Positions 7,546-16,891 of a stretch of DNA of 64,000 nt are shown piece by piece (position 1 is the first letter of the stretch; each line of letters begins with the position of its first letter). A program made the position numbers and the translations under genes. The DNA comes from Nocardia miyunensis NBRC 108239. GTDB lineage: Bacteria > Actinomycetota > Actinomycetes > Mycobacteriales > Mycobacteriaceae. The stretch lies in NCBI RefSeq assembly GCF_001613065.1, contig NZ_BDBQ01000001.1, positions 476,354-540,353 of the forward strand. The letters are read 5' to 3'. A model generated the notes under the pieces. It made no database searches, was not told the DNA's origin, and worked only from the letters and a program-made list of their open reading frames with translations.

Positions 7546-9060
7546 ATGAGCATTTCCCTGATTTTGGAGATGGCGGTCTCGGGTAACCCTGACCGCATCG
7601 CCGTCTCCGTCGAAGACTCTTCACTGAGCTACCAGCAGTTCGCCGAGTCGGTGGCGGGTGTCGGCAGTGTTCTCATCGAGTCCGGAGCCAAAGGTGTTGT
7701 GTTCCTGGGTGGCTCGGGTCTCGAACTCCCCACCCTGCTTTTCGCTTCGGCCTACGCCGGTATCCCGTTCACCCCCGTCAACTACCGGCTCGCTGCCGGT
7801 GCGCTGGAAGCGTTGATCGCTCGGATCGACGGAGCCGTGGTCGTAGTCGACCGCTCGTACGAGCACACCGTCTCCGGAGTAGAAGCACCTGTCGTGCGCA
7901 CCGACCAACTGTTCATGCAGGGGCGCGAGCGCGTACCCGCGCCGTTGCCTGCCATCGACGTCAATCCGGAAGCTCCGGCGATCGTGCTGTTCACCAGTGG
8001 CACGACGTCCGAACCCAAGGGTGTCGTGCTGCGTCACAGCCACCTGCTGAGCTACGTGATGAGCACGGTCGAGTTCGGTTCGGCGGACGAAGCCGACGCT
8101 GCCCTCATCAGCGTCCCGCCCTACCACGTGGCCGGAATGGGAACGATCGTCAGCAACTTCTACGCGTGCAGGCGGATGATCTACCTCCCCAACTTCGATG
8201 CCGCGCGGTGGGTTTCGCTCGCCCGCGAGCAGCATGCGACGTCGGCCATGGTCGTCCCGACGATGCTCGACCGCATCGTCGATCATCTGGGCGCCGCACA
8301 CGTCGACATTCCGACGTTGAAATCACTGTCCTACGGTGGCGCTCGCATGCCAAGGCCCACTCTCGAAGCCGCGCTACGTGCGTTCCCCGGCGTCGGATTC
8401 GTCAACGCCTACGGCCTCACCGAGACCAGCTCGACCATCGCCCTGCTCGGACCCGAGGACCACCGAGACGCGCTCGACAGCGACGATCCGGAAGTCGCCG
8501 CCCGCCTCGGATCGATCGGGCGCCCGGTGCCTGGCATCGAGATCGAGATCCGCGACGCCGACGGCAATACGGTTCCGCCCGGCGAACAGGGCGAACTCTG
8601 GGTACGTGGGCCGCAGGTTTCTGGTGAGTACATGGGTTCTGGTTCCGTGCTCGACTCCGAAGGGTGGTTCCCTACGAAGGACCTCGCCTATCAGGATGCC
8701 GACGGATTCCTCTTCATCGTCGGACGCAACGACGACACCATTATTCGTGGTGGCGAGAACATCGCGCCGGCGGAGATCGAGGATGTGCTCGTCGAGCATC
8801 CACTGGTCAGATCCGTTGCCGTCGTAGGCATTCCGGACGACCACTGGGGCCAGGCGATCGTCGCGGTGGTGGTACTCGAACCCGGTGCCGCCTCCGGCCA
8901 GGAGCAGCTTCGCGACTTCGCTCGCGCAAAGCTCCGCAGCTCGCGGACGCCGGATCGCATCGTCTTTCGGGCTGCGTTGCCGAGCACCCCCACCGGGAAA
9001 ATTCTGCGGAGGAACATCGTCGCGGACATTCTCGCGTCGACCGAGGCCACATCGGCCTGA
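7546..9060 (+). CDS. Acyl-CoA synthetase (class I adenylate-forming, FadD-like)
   Basis: 504 residues. The ATP-binding P-loop FTSGTTSEPKGV is at 149-160, AYGLTETSS follows in the middle, then GWFPTKDLAYQDADG and GRNDDTIIRGGENI. The C-terminal domain carries the lysine motif TPTGKILRRN. All motifs of a functional CoA ligase are present. It activates a carboxylic acid to its CoA thioester and is the first gene of a rightward operon running to 12169. The substrate cannot be read from sequence; the neighbours (racemase-like protein, hydratase, SDR) suggest a branched or cyclic acid. Confidence 0.88.
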   Translation: MSISLILEMAVSGNPDRIAVSVEDSSLSYQQFAESVAGVGSVLIESGAKGVVFLGGSGLELPTLLFASAYAGIPFTPVNYRLAAGALEALIARIDGAVVVVDRSYEHTVSGVEAPVVRTDQLFMQGRERVPAPLPAIDVNPEAPAIVLFTSGTTSEPKGVVLRHSHLLSYVMSTVEFGSADEADAALISVPPYHVAGMGTIVSNFYACRRMIYLPNFDAARWVSLAREQHATSAMVVPTMLDRIVDHLGAAHVDIPTLKSLSYGGARMPRPTLEAALRAFPGVGFVNAYGLTETSSTIALLGPEDHRDALDSDDPEVAARLGSIGRPVPGIEIEIRDADGNTVPPGEQGELWVRGPQVSGEYMGSGSVLDSEGWFPTKDLAYQDADGFLFIVGRNDDTIIRGGENIAPAEIEDVLVEHPLVRSVAVVGIPDDHWGQAIVAVVVLEPGAASGQEQLRDFARAKLRSSRTPDRIVFRAALPSTPTGKILRRNIVADILASTEATSA

Positions 9061-9110
9061 GGCCTGACGAAGTTCACTGCTGTTGTGTACGAGATTCGAG
9101 GAGACCAGAA

Positions 9111-9416
9111 ATGCTGAAGACCGGAGCCAGGCTACGGAGCCAGGTGTGCACCACTCAGGTGATCGTCGTCCGTGCGGGCAGTCACGACGTCGCTCTCCAG
9201 TGCGGTGGATATCTCATGCTCGAGCTGTCCGAGACTCCCGCCGAAGGCCTCACTGCCACAGAGGGATTCACCGAGGGAACCGCGATCGGCAAGCGATATG
9301 TCAATGCCGACGGCACCGTTGAGGTACTCGCCACCAAGGCCGGCGCAGGCTCGCTCGCACTCGATGGCACCGCATTGACGCTGAAGGCGGCCAAGCCGCT
9401 GCCGTCCAGCGACTGA
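9111..9416 (+). CDS. Small conserved-type protein of unknown function
   Basis: 101 residues from ATG 9111, preceded by GAGGAG at about 9099. The sequence starts LKTGARLRSQVCTTQVIVVR, then LQCGGYLM, later GKRYVNADGTVEVLATKAG and a C-terminus AKPLPSSD. One cysteine pair (CTT, QCGG) might bind a metal or form a disulfide, but no known motif is complete. It has no signal peptide or membrane segment. It sits between a CoA ligase and a racemase-like protein and is probably an accessory of that operon. I recall similar small proteins beside acyl-CoA ligases in related genera; function unknown. Confidence 0.65.
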   Translation: MLKTGARLRSQVCTTQVIVVRAGSHDVALQCGGYLMLELSETPAEGLTATEGFTEGTAIGKRYVNADGTVEVLATKAGAGSLALDGTALTLKAAKPLPSSD

Positions 9417-9417
9417 G

Positions 9418-9447
9418 CGCGTGGCTACCGACACCGTCGGCCACGCG
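9418..9447 (+). terminator. Intra-operon hairpin, possible attenuator
   Basis: CGCGTGG (9418-9424) pairs with CCACGCG (9441-9447), and CCGAC (9428-9432) with GTCGG (9436-9440), with a three-base bulge on the left arm. It follows the small protein gene directly, 80 bp before the racemase-like gene. It may lower expression of the distal genes or protect the mRNA end. Confidence 0.4.
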
Positions 9448-9527
9448 GACCCGCCGGCCGGAGAAACTCCGCCCGCCGTGCCGTCCGCGCCACCACGGCA
9501 CTCGGAATCTGCTGCCCGAGTGTGGAC

Positions 9528-10616
9528 ATGACGTCATCGGCGCGGGAAGGCAGTCTCGCAGGGCTGCGGGTGCTCGAGATCGCCAATATCGGTCCCAGTT
9601 CTCATGCGGCGATGTTGTTGGCGGACATGGGAGCCGAGGTCATCCGAGTGCAGCGCCCAGGTGAATTCGACGCGGAGGCCACCAGTCACCTCTCGCGAGG
9701 GCGAGTGGTGGTAGAGGCCGATCTGAAGACATCGGCCGGAATCGACCGCCTCCGTTCCCTGGCCGAGCGAGCCGACGTCCTCATCGAGGGCTTCCGGCCC
9801 GGAGTGACCGAGCGACTCGGCATCGGGCCACAGGATATGCTCGGACTTTTTCCGGGGCTCGTGTACGCGCGTGTCACCGGCTGGGGGCAGGACGGTCCGA
9901 ATGCGCGGAAGGCCGGACACGACATCAATTTCCTGGCCCCCACCGGCATCCTGCACGCGATGGGGCGCGCAGGCGAACGGCCGGTTCCTCCGCTGAATCT
10001 CATCGCCGGTTTCGGGGCCGGTTCGATGTTTCTCGTAACCGGCATCCTGGCCGCGCTCTGGGAACGACAGTCCTCCGGGCAAGGGCAGGTGGTGGACGTC
10101 GCCATGGCCGACGGCGCCGCACTGCTCGCCCAACAAGCATGGTCCATGCGCGCCACCGGCGCCTGGTCCGACGACCGAGGACACAACCTCGTCGATGGCA
10201 GTTGCCCTTTCTGGGATACCTACGAGTGCGCCGACGGTAAGTACATGGCGGTAGGTGCGTTCGAGCCGCTGTTCTACAACAGGTTGCTCGCCGCACTCGA
10301 CCTCGACCCGAACGACGTTCCACCGCAACATGACCGGGCGCAGTGGCCCACGCTCCGCAGTGTCATCGCCGATCGGTTCGCCTCGAACACACGCGATCAC
10401 TGGGCCGCAATATTCGAGGACCTCGATGCCTGCGTCACGCCCGTGTCGAGTTTCGCCGAGGCACCGGACAACCCGCACTTTCGGGCACGAGGCACCTTCA
10501 CCACGATCGGCGGCGTCGTACAACCGAGCCCGGTCCCGGCCTTCTCCCGCACCCCGTCACCGGTTCCCACACCACCCCCACGCGCGCCCGCTCCCCCGGG
10601 CACGACCTGGCAATGA
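9528..10616 (+). CDS. mcr: Alpha-methylacyl-CoA racemase homologue (family III CoA-transferase fold), catalytic Asp apparently replaced
   Basis: About 362 residues from ATG 9528; GTG 9522 is also possible. The sequence tracks Mycobacterium MCR closely: GWGQDGPNARKAGHDIN, GRAGERPVPPLNLIAG, MFLVTGILAALWERQSSGQG, DTYECADGKYMAVGAFEP. Racemases of this family interconvert 2R/2S-methylacyl-CoAs with a His-Asp pair and a Glu. The His equivalent (His131) and the Glu (GAFEP) are present. The residue 30 positions after the His, Asp156 in MCR as I recall it, is Gly161 here (LNLIAGFGAGS). Either the activity is altered or another acid compensates. The enoyl-CoA hydratase follows directly. Confidence 0.8.
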   Translation: MTSSAREGSLAGLRVLEIANIGPSSHAAMLLADMGAEVIRVQRPGEFDAEATSHLSRGRVVVEADLKTSAGIDRLRSLAERADVLIEGFRPGVTERLGIGPQDMLGLFPGLVYARVTGWGQDGPNARKAGHDINFLAPTGILHAMGRAGERPVPPLNLIAGFGAGSMFLVTGILAALWERQSSGQGQVVDVAMADGAALLAQQAWSMRATGAWSDDRGHNLVDGSCPFWDTYECADGKYMAVGAFEPLFYNRLLAALDLDPNDVPPQHDRAQWPTLRSVIADRFASNTRDHWAAIFEDLDACVTPVSSFAEAPDNPHFRARGTFTTIGGVVQPSPVPAFSRTPSPVPTPPPRAPAPPGTTWQ

Positions 10617-10645
10617 GCAAAACCACCGCACAGCAAAGGAATTCG

Positions 10646-11455
10646 ATGTCGGAAACAACGACCACGGCCGACGCACCCGCCTTGATCGAACGTCGTGGGC
10701 ACGTCATGCTCATCACGCTGAACCGGCCGCAGGCCCGCAACGCCGTCAATGCCGAGATGTGCATTCGCGTCGGTGACGCACTCGAAGAAGCCGAGAACGA
10801 GGCAGATGTCCGCGTCGTCGTTCTGACCGGTGCCGGCGACAAAGCATTCTGCGCAGGCGCCGATCTGAAGGCCCTCGCCCGCGGCGAGAGCGTCATCCCC
10901 GAAGGACGCGAGAAGTGGGGACTGGCGGGCTATGTCTCCCATGCCATTTCCAAACCGACGATCGCCGCGGTGAACGGGCCCGCGCTCGGGGGTGGCACCG
11001 AACTGGTGCTCGCCAGCGACTTGGCCGTCGCGGCCGACTCCGCGGTGTTCGGCCTGCCCGAAGTCACGCGCGGGCTCATCGCGGGCGCGGGTGGGGCCTT
11101 TCGGCTCGCCCACGCGCTGCCACCGACGGTGGCTATGGAACTCTTGCTGACCGGTGACCCGATCACCGCGCAGCAAGCGCTCGAGTTCCACCTGATCAAT
11201 CGGGTCGTGCCTGCTGACCGGGTGCTGGACACCGCGCTCGGACTGGCCGAGAGAATCGCTGCCAACGCTCCACTGGCCGTTCAGGCGCACAAGCGAATCG
11301 CCTTGCAGCAGAATGCCGATGGAACTCGTCCCGGCGAAGCCGCCGGATGGGCGATGACGAGCGACGCACTCCCCGCGATCGCGCACTCCCAGGATGCGAA
11401 GGAAGGCCCCCGCGCGTTCGCCGAGAAGCGCGCACCGGTCTGGCAGGGGAAGTAA
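10646..11455 (+). CDS. Enoyl-CoA hydratase (crotonase family)
   Basis: 269 residues from ATG 10646, with AAAGGA just upstream. ATG 10613, overlapping the racemase stop as ATGA, is an alternative start. Crotonase signatures: ITLNRPQARNAVN, FCAGADLKAL (oxyanion hole), NGPALGGGTELVLASD and FGLPEVTRGLIAGAGGAFRL, supplying both catalytic glutamates of true hydratases. It should hydrate the 2-enoyl-CoA of the same pathway. The next gene starts at the base after its stop, so the genes are one operon. Confidence 0.87.
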   Translation: MSETTTTADAPALIERRGHVMLITLNRPQARNAVNAEMCIRVGDALEEAENEADVRVVVLTGAGDKAFCAGADLKALARGESVIPEGREKWGLAGYVSHAISKPTIAAVNGPALGGGTELVLASDLAVAADSAVFGLPEVTRGLIAGAGGAFRLAHALPPTVAMELLLTGDPITAQQALEFHLINRVVPADRVLDTALGLAERIAANAPLAVQAHKRIALQQNADGTRPGEAAGWAMTSDALPAIAHSQDAKEGPRAFAEKRAPVWQGK

Positions 11456-12169
11456 ATGGCCGTGGACACTTCGACAACGACCCGCACCGCCCTGGTGACC
11501 GGCGGCACCGGCGGTCTCGGTTCGGCCGTCACCGCGCACCTGCTCGGGACCGGATGGCGTGTCGTCGTGCCCTGGCTCGTCCGGGACGAACTCGCCAGGC
11601 TGGGTGAACACCCGAATCTGCACCTCGTTCAGGCGGACCTGTCGGATCCGTCCGCGCTAGAGAACGCCATCCGGATTGCCGCGGCGGAACCAGGCGCTCC
11701 CTTGTTCGGCTTGGTCAATCTAGTCGGTGGCTTCACCTCCGGCCATCGGGTACACGAAGAACCAGTCGCCGTATTGGACGCGCAGCTGAACCTGAACGTT
11801 CGTACCGCCTACACCGTCACCCAGGCTGCGCTTCCCCACCTCATCCGCGGTGGTGGCGGCTCGGTCATCTGCATTTCCGCAGCGGCGACACGCCGCCCCT
11901 TCGCGGGTGCGGCGGCGTACATCGCATCGAAGGCAGCGGTGGTATCACTCGTGGAAACCCTTGCGCTGGAGTATTCCGACGATCGCATCCGAGTCAATGC
12001 ACTACTCCCGTTCGTGATCGATACACCGGGCAATCGTGCGGCGATGCCCGATTCGACGCGTGAGGATTGGGCGAAGCCCGCCGACATCGCGCGCGTCATC
12101 GAGTTCCTTCTTTCGGACGACGGCGCAGCGGTAACCGGTGGATCGATCCCTGTCACCGGCGTGAACTGA
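11456..12169 (+). CDS. Short-chain dehydrogenase/reductase
   Basis: 237 residues. TGGTGGLGSAVT cofactor loop at about 15-26, NLVGGF in place of NNAG, CISAAATRRP and YIASKAA (Ser, Tyr, Lys). It starts immediately after the hydratase stop and probably oxidises the hydroxyacyl-CoA formed by the hydratase. Family certain, substrate inferred from position. Last gene of the operon begun at 7546. Confidence 0.82.
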   Translation: MAVDTSTTTRTALVTGGTGGLGSAVTAHLLGTGWRVVVPWLVRDELARLGEHPNLHLVQADLSDPSALENAIRIAAAEPGAPLFGLVNLVGGFTSGHRVHEEPVAVLDAQLNLNVRTAYTVTQAALPHLIRGGGGSVICISAAATRRPFAGAAAYIASKAAVVSLVETLALEYSDDRIRVNALLPFVIDTPGNRAAMPDSTREDWAKPADIARVIEFLLSDDGAAVTGGSIPVTGVN

Positions 12170-12180
12170 ACTCGGTCGAG

Positions 12181-12205
12181 TGCGAGCGCCGACCCGGCGC
12201 TCGCA
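12181..12205. terminator. Hairpin between convergent genes
   Basis: TGCGAGCGCCG (12181-12191), loop ACC, CGGCGCTCGCA (12195-12205): a perfect 11-bp stem 11 bp after the SDR stop. No T-tract. It can serve the SDR operon and possibly the opposing flavoprotein operon. Confidence 0.65.
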
Positions 12206-12346
12206 CCGGGCGGGCACCGGATTGACACCGCGGACAGCGAGGGCTGTTGCAAAAGACGCACCGTTCGACCCGGTGTTCGTCATGTCGGCCACGAGCATGG
12301 CCGTCGGGAGTCGCTTCCGCGCGCGCCGATGAGGCCGTGGAGCCGG

Positions 12347-13978
12347 TCAGACTCCAGCACTGCCGGCGGCGTCTCGTCCAGCCAACCAGCCGAACACCAA
12401 AGCAGGTCCCAGAGTTCCACCGGCACCGCCGTACGTCATCCCCATCGCCGACGCCATCACGTTGCCTGCCGCGTACAGTCCGGGGATCTCGAGCCCGTCG
12501 ACGTCGAGAACGCGCCCGCTCGGATCGGTCCTCGGGCCGCCCTTCGTGCCCAACGCGCCGCTGCGCACCTGCACGGCGTAGTACGGCGCAGTATCCAGCG
12601 GCGCTACGTTGGCGGCCGACCTGGCTCCGACCTCGCGGTCGCCCCACCACTGGTCGAGTGTCGACTCACCACGTCCGAACTGTGGGTCCTTGCCGTCGAC
12701 AGCATGTTTGTTCCACCGAAGTACGGTGGCTTCCAGCTGAGCTGCCGGCACGTCGATCGTCTTCGCGAGCGCTCCGATGGAACCCGCTGTGACGATCCAG
12801 TTGGGAAGGGCTGCGGGTGGGAAATAGCCTGCCAGACCGAACTTCTCCATGTAGTAGTTGTCGAACAGCAGCCAAGCTGGGTGATTGTTGTAGTCGTAGG
12901 TCGACACGTCCAGGTAATGAAATGCCGCCCCGAAGGCGTTGTAGTTCGCCGATTCGTTGGCGAACCGGTTACCCGCACGGTTGACCATGATGCTGTGCGG
13001 ACGTGAACGCTCTCCGTTGACCAGGTAGGGCACTCGCCCCAGACCGGGCCGATCGACGTCGATGGTGGGTGCCCACCACGCTTCCCGCATGTTTCCGAGT
13101 CCGGCACCGATACGCATCGCCATCTTCAGGCCGTCACCGGTGTTCGTCGGTACCGATACCGGCCGATCGAGTGGCCCACGGAGGAACGAGCGCACCATCT
13201 CCGCGTTCTGTTCGAAACCGCCGGTGGCGAGGATGACGCCGCGCCGAGCACGAACTTCGAAATCCTCTGTCTCCGAACCGAAACGAACGCCAACGACGCG
13301 GCCGTCCTCGACAACGAGCGACTGCGCAGGTGTCGACGTGTACGGCAGCAGACCACGGTCGAGGCATCCTTTGAGAAGAGCGCCCATCAGAGCCTGCCCG
13401 GTGCCGCGCGCGTCTGTGGCCTTCCGTGCGGCCAGGTCTTCCGCCGTGGGACCGCTGGACGCGCCCTCGCCGAACGTCGTCTCGTCCAGCGAAATGTTCA
13501 CGGGTAGCTGATGACCGACCCATACCTTCTCCGCCCAGTCCCCCAGCTCGGCGAACGGAAACATCGGGCACATCAGCGTGCGGCCACCGTTTTCCTTCGC
13601 ACCCGGGTGGGTGGGGTGGTAATCGGGGAAATTCTCGATGATCTTGAACCGGGCGGGAGTGTGTTCTTCCAGCCAAGAGATCACTTGGGGGCCCTTGTGA
13701 ACGAACGATTCGAGAACGGCGTCGTCGACGAGATCGTGCGTCAAAGAACGAATGTAGATGAGCGCTTCCTCGGAACTGTCGGAAACACCGAGTGCGGCCA
13801 TGTGCGGGTTGTTGGGCATCCAGACCATGCCGCCCGACCACGCCGCAGTACCACCGACCTGCTCTGCCTTCTCGTAGATCCCTACGTCGGCGCCCGCGTC
13901 GTGCGCCGATATCGCGGCAACCAAACCCGCAGCACCGGCGCCGAGAACTATCACGTCGTGCGTCCGTGTATCAGCCAT
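12347..13978 (-). CDS. FAD-dependent dehydrogenase of the fumarate reductase/KstD family
   Basis: 543 residues. N-terminal FAD Rossmann motif VIVLGAGAAGLVAA (GAGAAG at 13-18) and GGTAAWSGGMVWMPNN. The C-terminal FAD contact is GLYAAGNVMASAMGMTYGG followed by GGTLGPALVFGWLAGRDAA. This pattern is characteristic of 3-ketosteroid delta-1-dehydrogenases and their relatives, which desaturate ring ketones. The exact substrate cannot be assigned. It overlaps the upstream monooxygenase by 8 bp, so the two are co-translated. Confidence 0.82.
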   Translation of the reverse strand: MADTRTHDVIVLGAGAAGLVAAISAHDAGADVGIYEKAEQVGGTAAWSGGMVWMPNNPHMAALGVSDSSEEALIYIRSLTHDLVDDAVLESFVHKGPQVISWLEEHTPARFKIIENFPDYHPTHPGAKENGGRTLMCPMFPFAELGDWAEKVWVGHQLPVNISLDETTFGEGASSGPTAEDLAARKATDARGTGQALMGALLKGCLDRGLLPYTSTPAQSLVVEDGRVVGVRFGSETEDFEVRARRGVILATGGFEQNAEMVRSFLRGPLDRPVSVPTNTGDGLKMAMRIGAGLGNMREAWWAPTIDVDRPGLGRVPYLVNGERSRPHSIMVNRAGNRFANESANYNAFGAAFHYLDVSTYDYNNHPAWLLFDNYYMEKFGLAGYFPPAALPNWIVTAGSIGALAKTIDVPAAQLEATVLRWNKHAVDGKDPQFGRGESTLDQWWGDREVGARSAANVAPLDTAPYYAVQVRSGALGTKGGPRTDPSGRVLDVDGLEIPGLYAAGNVMASAMGMTYGGAGGTLGPALVFGWLAGRDAAGSAGV

Positions 13979-15599
13979 GTTCGGGAGTTCCTATCCGAGA
14001 CGGAGTTTCGATGAGGTCACACAGCTGTGTGACGACCCTTTCGAGATCGTTGCTGCGGCATACCGCTGCCACGTATCTGTCGGGCCGCAGAATCAGTACC
14101 TCGTCGTCTTTACGTGCGAGCAAGAGATCGCGGAAATAGCCGGCGATATCGCGGAGCTCCGTCGTGGCGGTCGTCGTCTCGAATCCGTGACGGCGCGCGG
14201 TCAACGTGGGGGTCACATGAAAGAGCTTCGCGCCCAACGCGGTCCATCGATCACGAGTCACGTCTCGAAGGTGATCCGCCGGGTCCGCTGTCAACCCCAG
14301 AATCGCGAAGTTTCCGCCGACCGCGTCGTCGAGCTCGAGGCGAACACCGTCGGCCGTCTGCACCGAGGGCTGGCCGAACATCCGACCGACCGGCGACCCC
14401 TTGTCGTTCGTCGCTCCACCGACCACGACGCCGTCGCGATAGCGCGGGGCCGGTTTGTACTTCATCTGAAGTATGTATTCACGCGCGCCGGGTATCCGCT
14501 GGACGTTGCGAAACAGCACGTCGCGAACCATCTCGGTCGCACGATTGCGGGGTTGGTAATAGCTTCCGACCCGCGTCGCGAACGACACCATGGTCTCGGC
14601 GTTGCCGCGCCGCTCGGCGTCGTAGGTTGCCAGCAACCGCGCGTCCGCACGTCCCTGTGTGACAGCAGCGAGCTTCCACGCCAAGTTGGTTGCGTCCCTG
14701 ATACCGGAGTTCATGCCCTGCCCGAAGAACGGTGGCTGAAGATGGGCGGCATCGCCCGCCACGAAGACGCGGCCGACACCGAAGGTCTCCGCGGTACGCG
14801 AATGATGCCAATACACGCGCCGCCGCGAGATGGTGGGCGTCGGGATTCCCCGGTAGAAGCGTCCGACGAGACGTTGCACCGACTCGTCGGTGACCACTTC
14901 GTCTTCCGTTTCGTCGGGTAGCAATTTGAATTCGAATCGACGATGCCCGTAGGGAAGTGGAATGGTCATCGCGGGTCGATCCGGATCGCAGTAGACCGCC
15001 GAGAACGGAGCGTCCCACGTGTCGTCGCTCACGTCCACCACGAGCCATTTCGATGGCGCTGTCTCGCCGCGCAAGGCAATACCGAGCGCATCGCGTACGA
15101 AGCTGCGGCCGCCGTCGGCACCCACGACGTACCTGGCCCGGATTCGAACCTCGCCGTCCGGCGACTTCGCGGCCAGCTCAACCCCGTTCGCGTCCTGCGC
15201 CACGTCGGTCACCTCGGATGCCACCCGTAATCGAACATGATCGAAGCGATCGAACCCTTTACGCAGAGCCGCTTCCATGAGTGGCTGAAAGAAGAGGTTG
15301 CGGCGCGGCCAGCCGTAGGGTTGCCCGACCGGGCTTACATGTGCCAGTTGTTTGCCGCTGGAGCTGTAGTACCGAATCGGGACATTCTGAATCAGGTCCG
15401 GAAGTACGTCCGCCAGTACGCCTGCGGCTTGAAACGAACGCAGCGACTCGTCGTCGATCGCCACTGCGCGCGGATGCTCGACGATACCGACGTTCTTGTC
15501 CAGAACCACCGTTCGCACACCCGCTACGCCCAACAGATTGGCAAGGGTCGCTCCACACGGTCCCGCACCCACTATCGCGACATCTACATCGAATTCCAC
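13971..15599 (-). CDS. FAD-dependent aromatic-ring-type monooxygenase (MhpA-like)
   Basis: 542 residues from GTG 15599, chosen because GAGGAGG stands 9 bp upstream and the protein then begins directly with the FAD fold (EFDVDVAIVGAGPCGATLAN). Other motifs: RYVVGADGGRSFVRDALGI (the DG motif) and VFVAGDAAHLQPPFFGQGMN (the GD motif). These define class A flavoprotein hydroxylases, most like 3-(3-hydroxyphenyl)propionate and resorcinol-type hydroxylases. It probably hydroxylates a phenolic or enolic ring intermediate with NAD(P)H and O2. It precedes and overlaps the KstD-like gene. Confidence 0.83.
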   Translation of the reverse strand: MEFDVDVAIVGAGPCGATLANLLGVAGVRTVVLDKNVGIVEHPRAVAIDDESLRSFQAAGVLADVLPDLIQNVPIRYYSSSGKQLAHVSPVGQPYGWPRRNLFFQPLMEAALRKGFDRFDHVRLRVASEVTDVAQDANGVELAAKSPDGEVRIRARYVVGADGGRSFVRDALGIALRGETAPSKWLVVDVSDDTWDAPFSAVYCDPDRPAMTIPLPYGHRRFEFKLLPDETEDEVVTDESVQRLVGRFYRGIPTPTISRRRVYWHHSRTAETFGVGRVFVAGDAAHLQPPFFGQGMNSGIRDATNLAWKLAAVTQGRADARLLATYDAERRGNAETMVSFATRVGSYYQPRNRATEMVRDVLFRNVQRIPGAREYILQMKYKPAPRYRDGVVVGGATNDKGSPVGRMFGQPSVQTADGVRLELDDAVGGNFAILGLTADPADHLRDVTRDRWTALGAKLFHVTPTLTARRHGFETTTATTELRDIAGYFRDLLLARKDDEVLILRPDRYVAAVCRSNDLERVVTQLCDLIETPSRIGTPEHG

Positions 15600-16022
15600 C
15601 GAACGAAGCCTCCTCGGCTGCACTCTCGAACATCGAAAACCTTGGCACAGCAGTGCAGTACGCGCCGGTGCGTCGGGCACAGGATCGGTGAGACACAACC
15701 TCACGTCGAACCTTCCGACGTTAATGTACATTGCGTCAGATCTCTTCGAGTGGAGTTCCGCAGACAAAGCCGAAAGAGATTTCTATTCAGCAGCTACGCG
15801 GATGCAGCGACCGCGATACCAGGCCAGGGTGGCGCAGTCACTCTCGCGCCGGCGAGACTCAGCTGGCCGCCCGCAGTTCCAGACCCTCGGCAATTTTGTA
15901 AACTATATGTCAGATTCCTCTGTGGTGGGTCGCTTTTTCAACTAGCGTCACCAGGGCACGGCGGAGCGACCTCCACACCAGGGCGCAGTCGGGCTCAGCA
16001 CTCGTCCGAAAAGGAAGCACAC
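15600..16022. promoter_or_regulatory. 423-bp divergent promoter region with two TGTCAGA-type elements (sites 8 and 9)
   Basis: Between the monooxygenase (leftward) and the mycofactocin SDR (rightward). CGTCAGA at 15734-15740 (one mismatch) and TGTCAGA at 15908-15914 in the AT-rich context ACTATATGTCAGATTCC. No gene could be supported here, although the monooxygenase frame stays open upstream to 15767. Confidence 0.45.
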
Positions 16023-16886
16023 ATGCCAGGCCGTCTCGAAGGAAAAGTCGCATTCATCACCGGAGCCGCACGCGGGCAGGGCAGAAGCCATGCCGTGCGT
16101 CTGGCACAGGAGGGTGCCGACATCATCGCAGTCGACATCTGCGAGCAGATCGAATCGAATCCGTACCCGCTCGCCACGCCCGAGGATCTCGAAGAGACCA
16201 AGGCTCTAGTCGAGAAACTCGATCGCCGTATCGTCACTCGTAAGGCAGACGTCCGCGAACGTGACCAGCTTCGAAAGGCACTGCAGGCCGGTGTATCCGA
16301 ACTCGGTCGGCTCGACATCGTGCTTGCCAATGCCGGAATCCTACCGATGGCAATGGGCGACCCCGACCCGATGGACTTCGTCGACGCATCGGATGTCGAT
16401 TTACTCGGCGTCATGAACGCAGTGGCCGTGGCGCTGCCGCATCTTCCTGATCACAGCTCCATCGTCGTCACCGGCTCCACCGCCGCGATGCTGCCGGGCA
16501 CCACGGACAACCCTGCCATGGGTCCAGGCAGCGCAGGCTACGGCTGGGCGAAGAAGACACTCATGGGATATGTCGAACAGATGGCTCTGCACTTGGCGCC
16601 CAGGTTCATTCGCGTCAACTGCGTTCACCCCACCAACGTCGACACCCATCTGTTGCACAACGACGGCTTGTACAGCATGTTCAGGCCCGACCTGGAGAGC
16701 CCGACCCGCCAGGATGTCGAGCCGGCCTTCACCACATTTCAGGCGATGCCTATCCCCTATGTCGAGCCCGTCGACATCTCCAACCTCATGCTGTTCCTGG
16801 CATCGGACGAGTCCCGCTACATCACCGGGCAGCAGATCCGGGTCGACGCGGGCTCCCTGCTGAAGTTCCCGCTGGGACCGAGGTGA
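16023..16886 (+). CDS. Mycofactocin-coupled SDR
   Basis: 287 residues from ATG 16023, preceded by AAGGAAG. The N-terminus GRLEGKVAFITGAARGQGRS and the insertion after the second strand (VDICEQIESNPYPLATPEDL followed by a charged helix) are the hallmark of SDRs with non-exchangeable NAD that are recycled by mycofactocin. Catalytic Tyr and Lys are in GYGWAKKTLMGYVEQ. The closest known relatives are carveol-type dehydrogenases oxidising cyclic secondary alcohols. It is followed at once by a binding-protein gene, suggesting that uptake and oxidation are co-expressed. Confidence 0.85.
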   Translation: MPGRLEGKVAFITGAARGQGRSHAVRLAQEGADIIAVDICEQIESNPYPLATPEDLEETKALVEKLDRRIVTRKADVRERDQLRKALQAGVSELGRLDIVLANAGILPMAMGDPDPMDFVDASDVDLLGVMNAVAVALPHLPDHSSIVVTGSTAAMLPGTTDNPAMGPGSAGYGWAKKTLMGYVEQMALHLAPRFIRVNCVHPTNVDTHLLHNDGLYSMFRPDLESPTRQDVEPAFTTFQAMPIPYVEPVDISNLMLFLASDESRYITGQQIRVDAGSLLKFPLGPR

Positions 16887-16891
16887 TCAGC

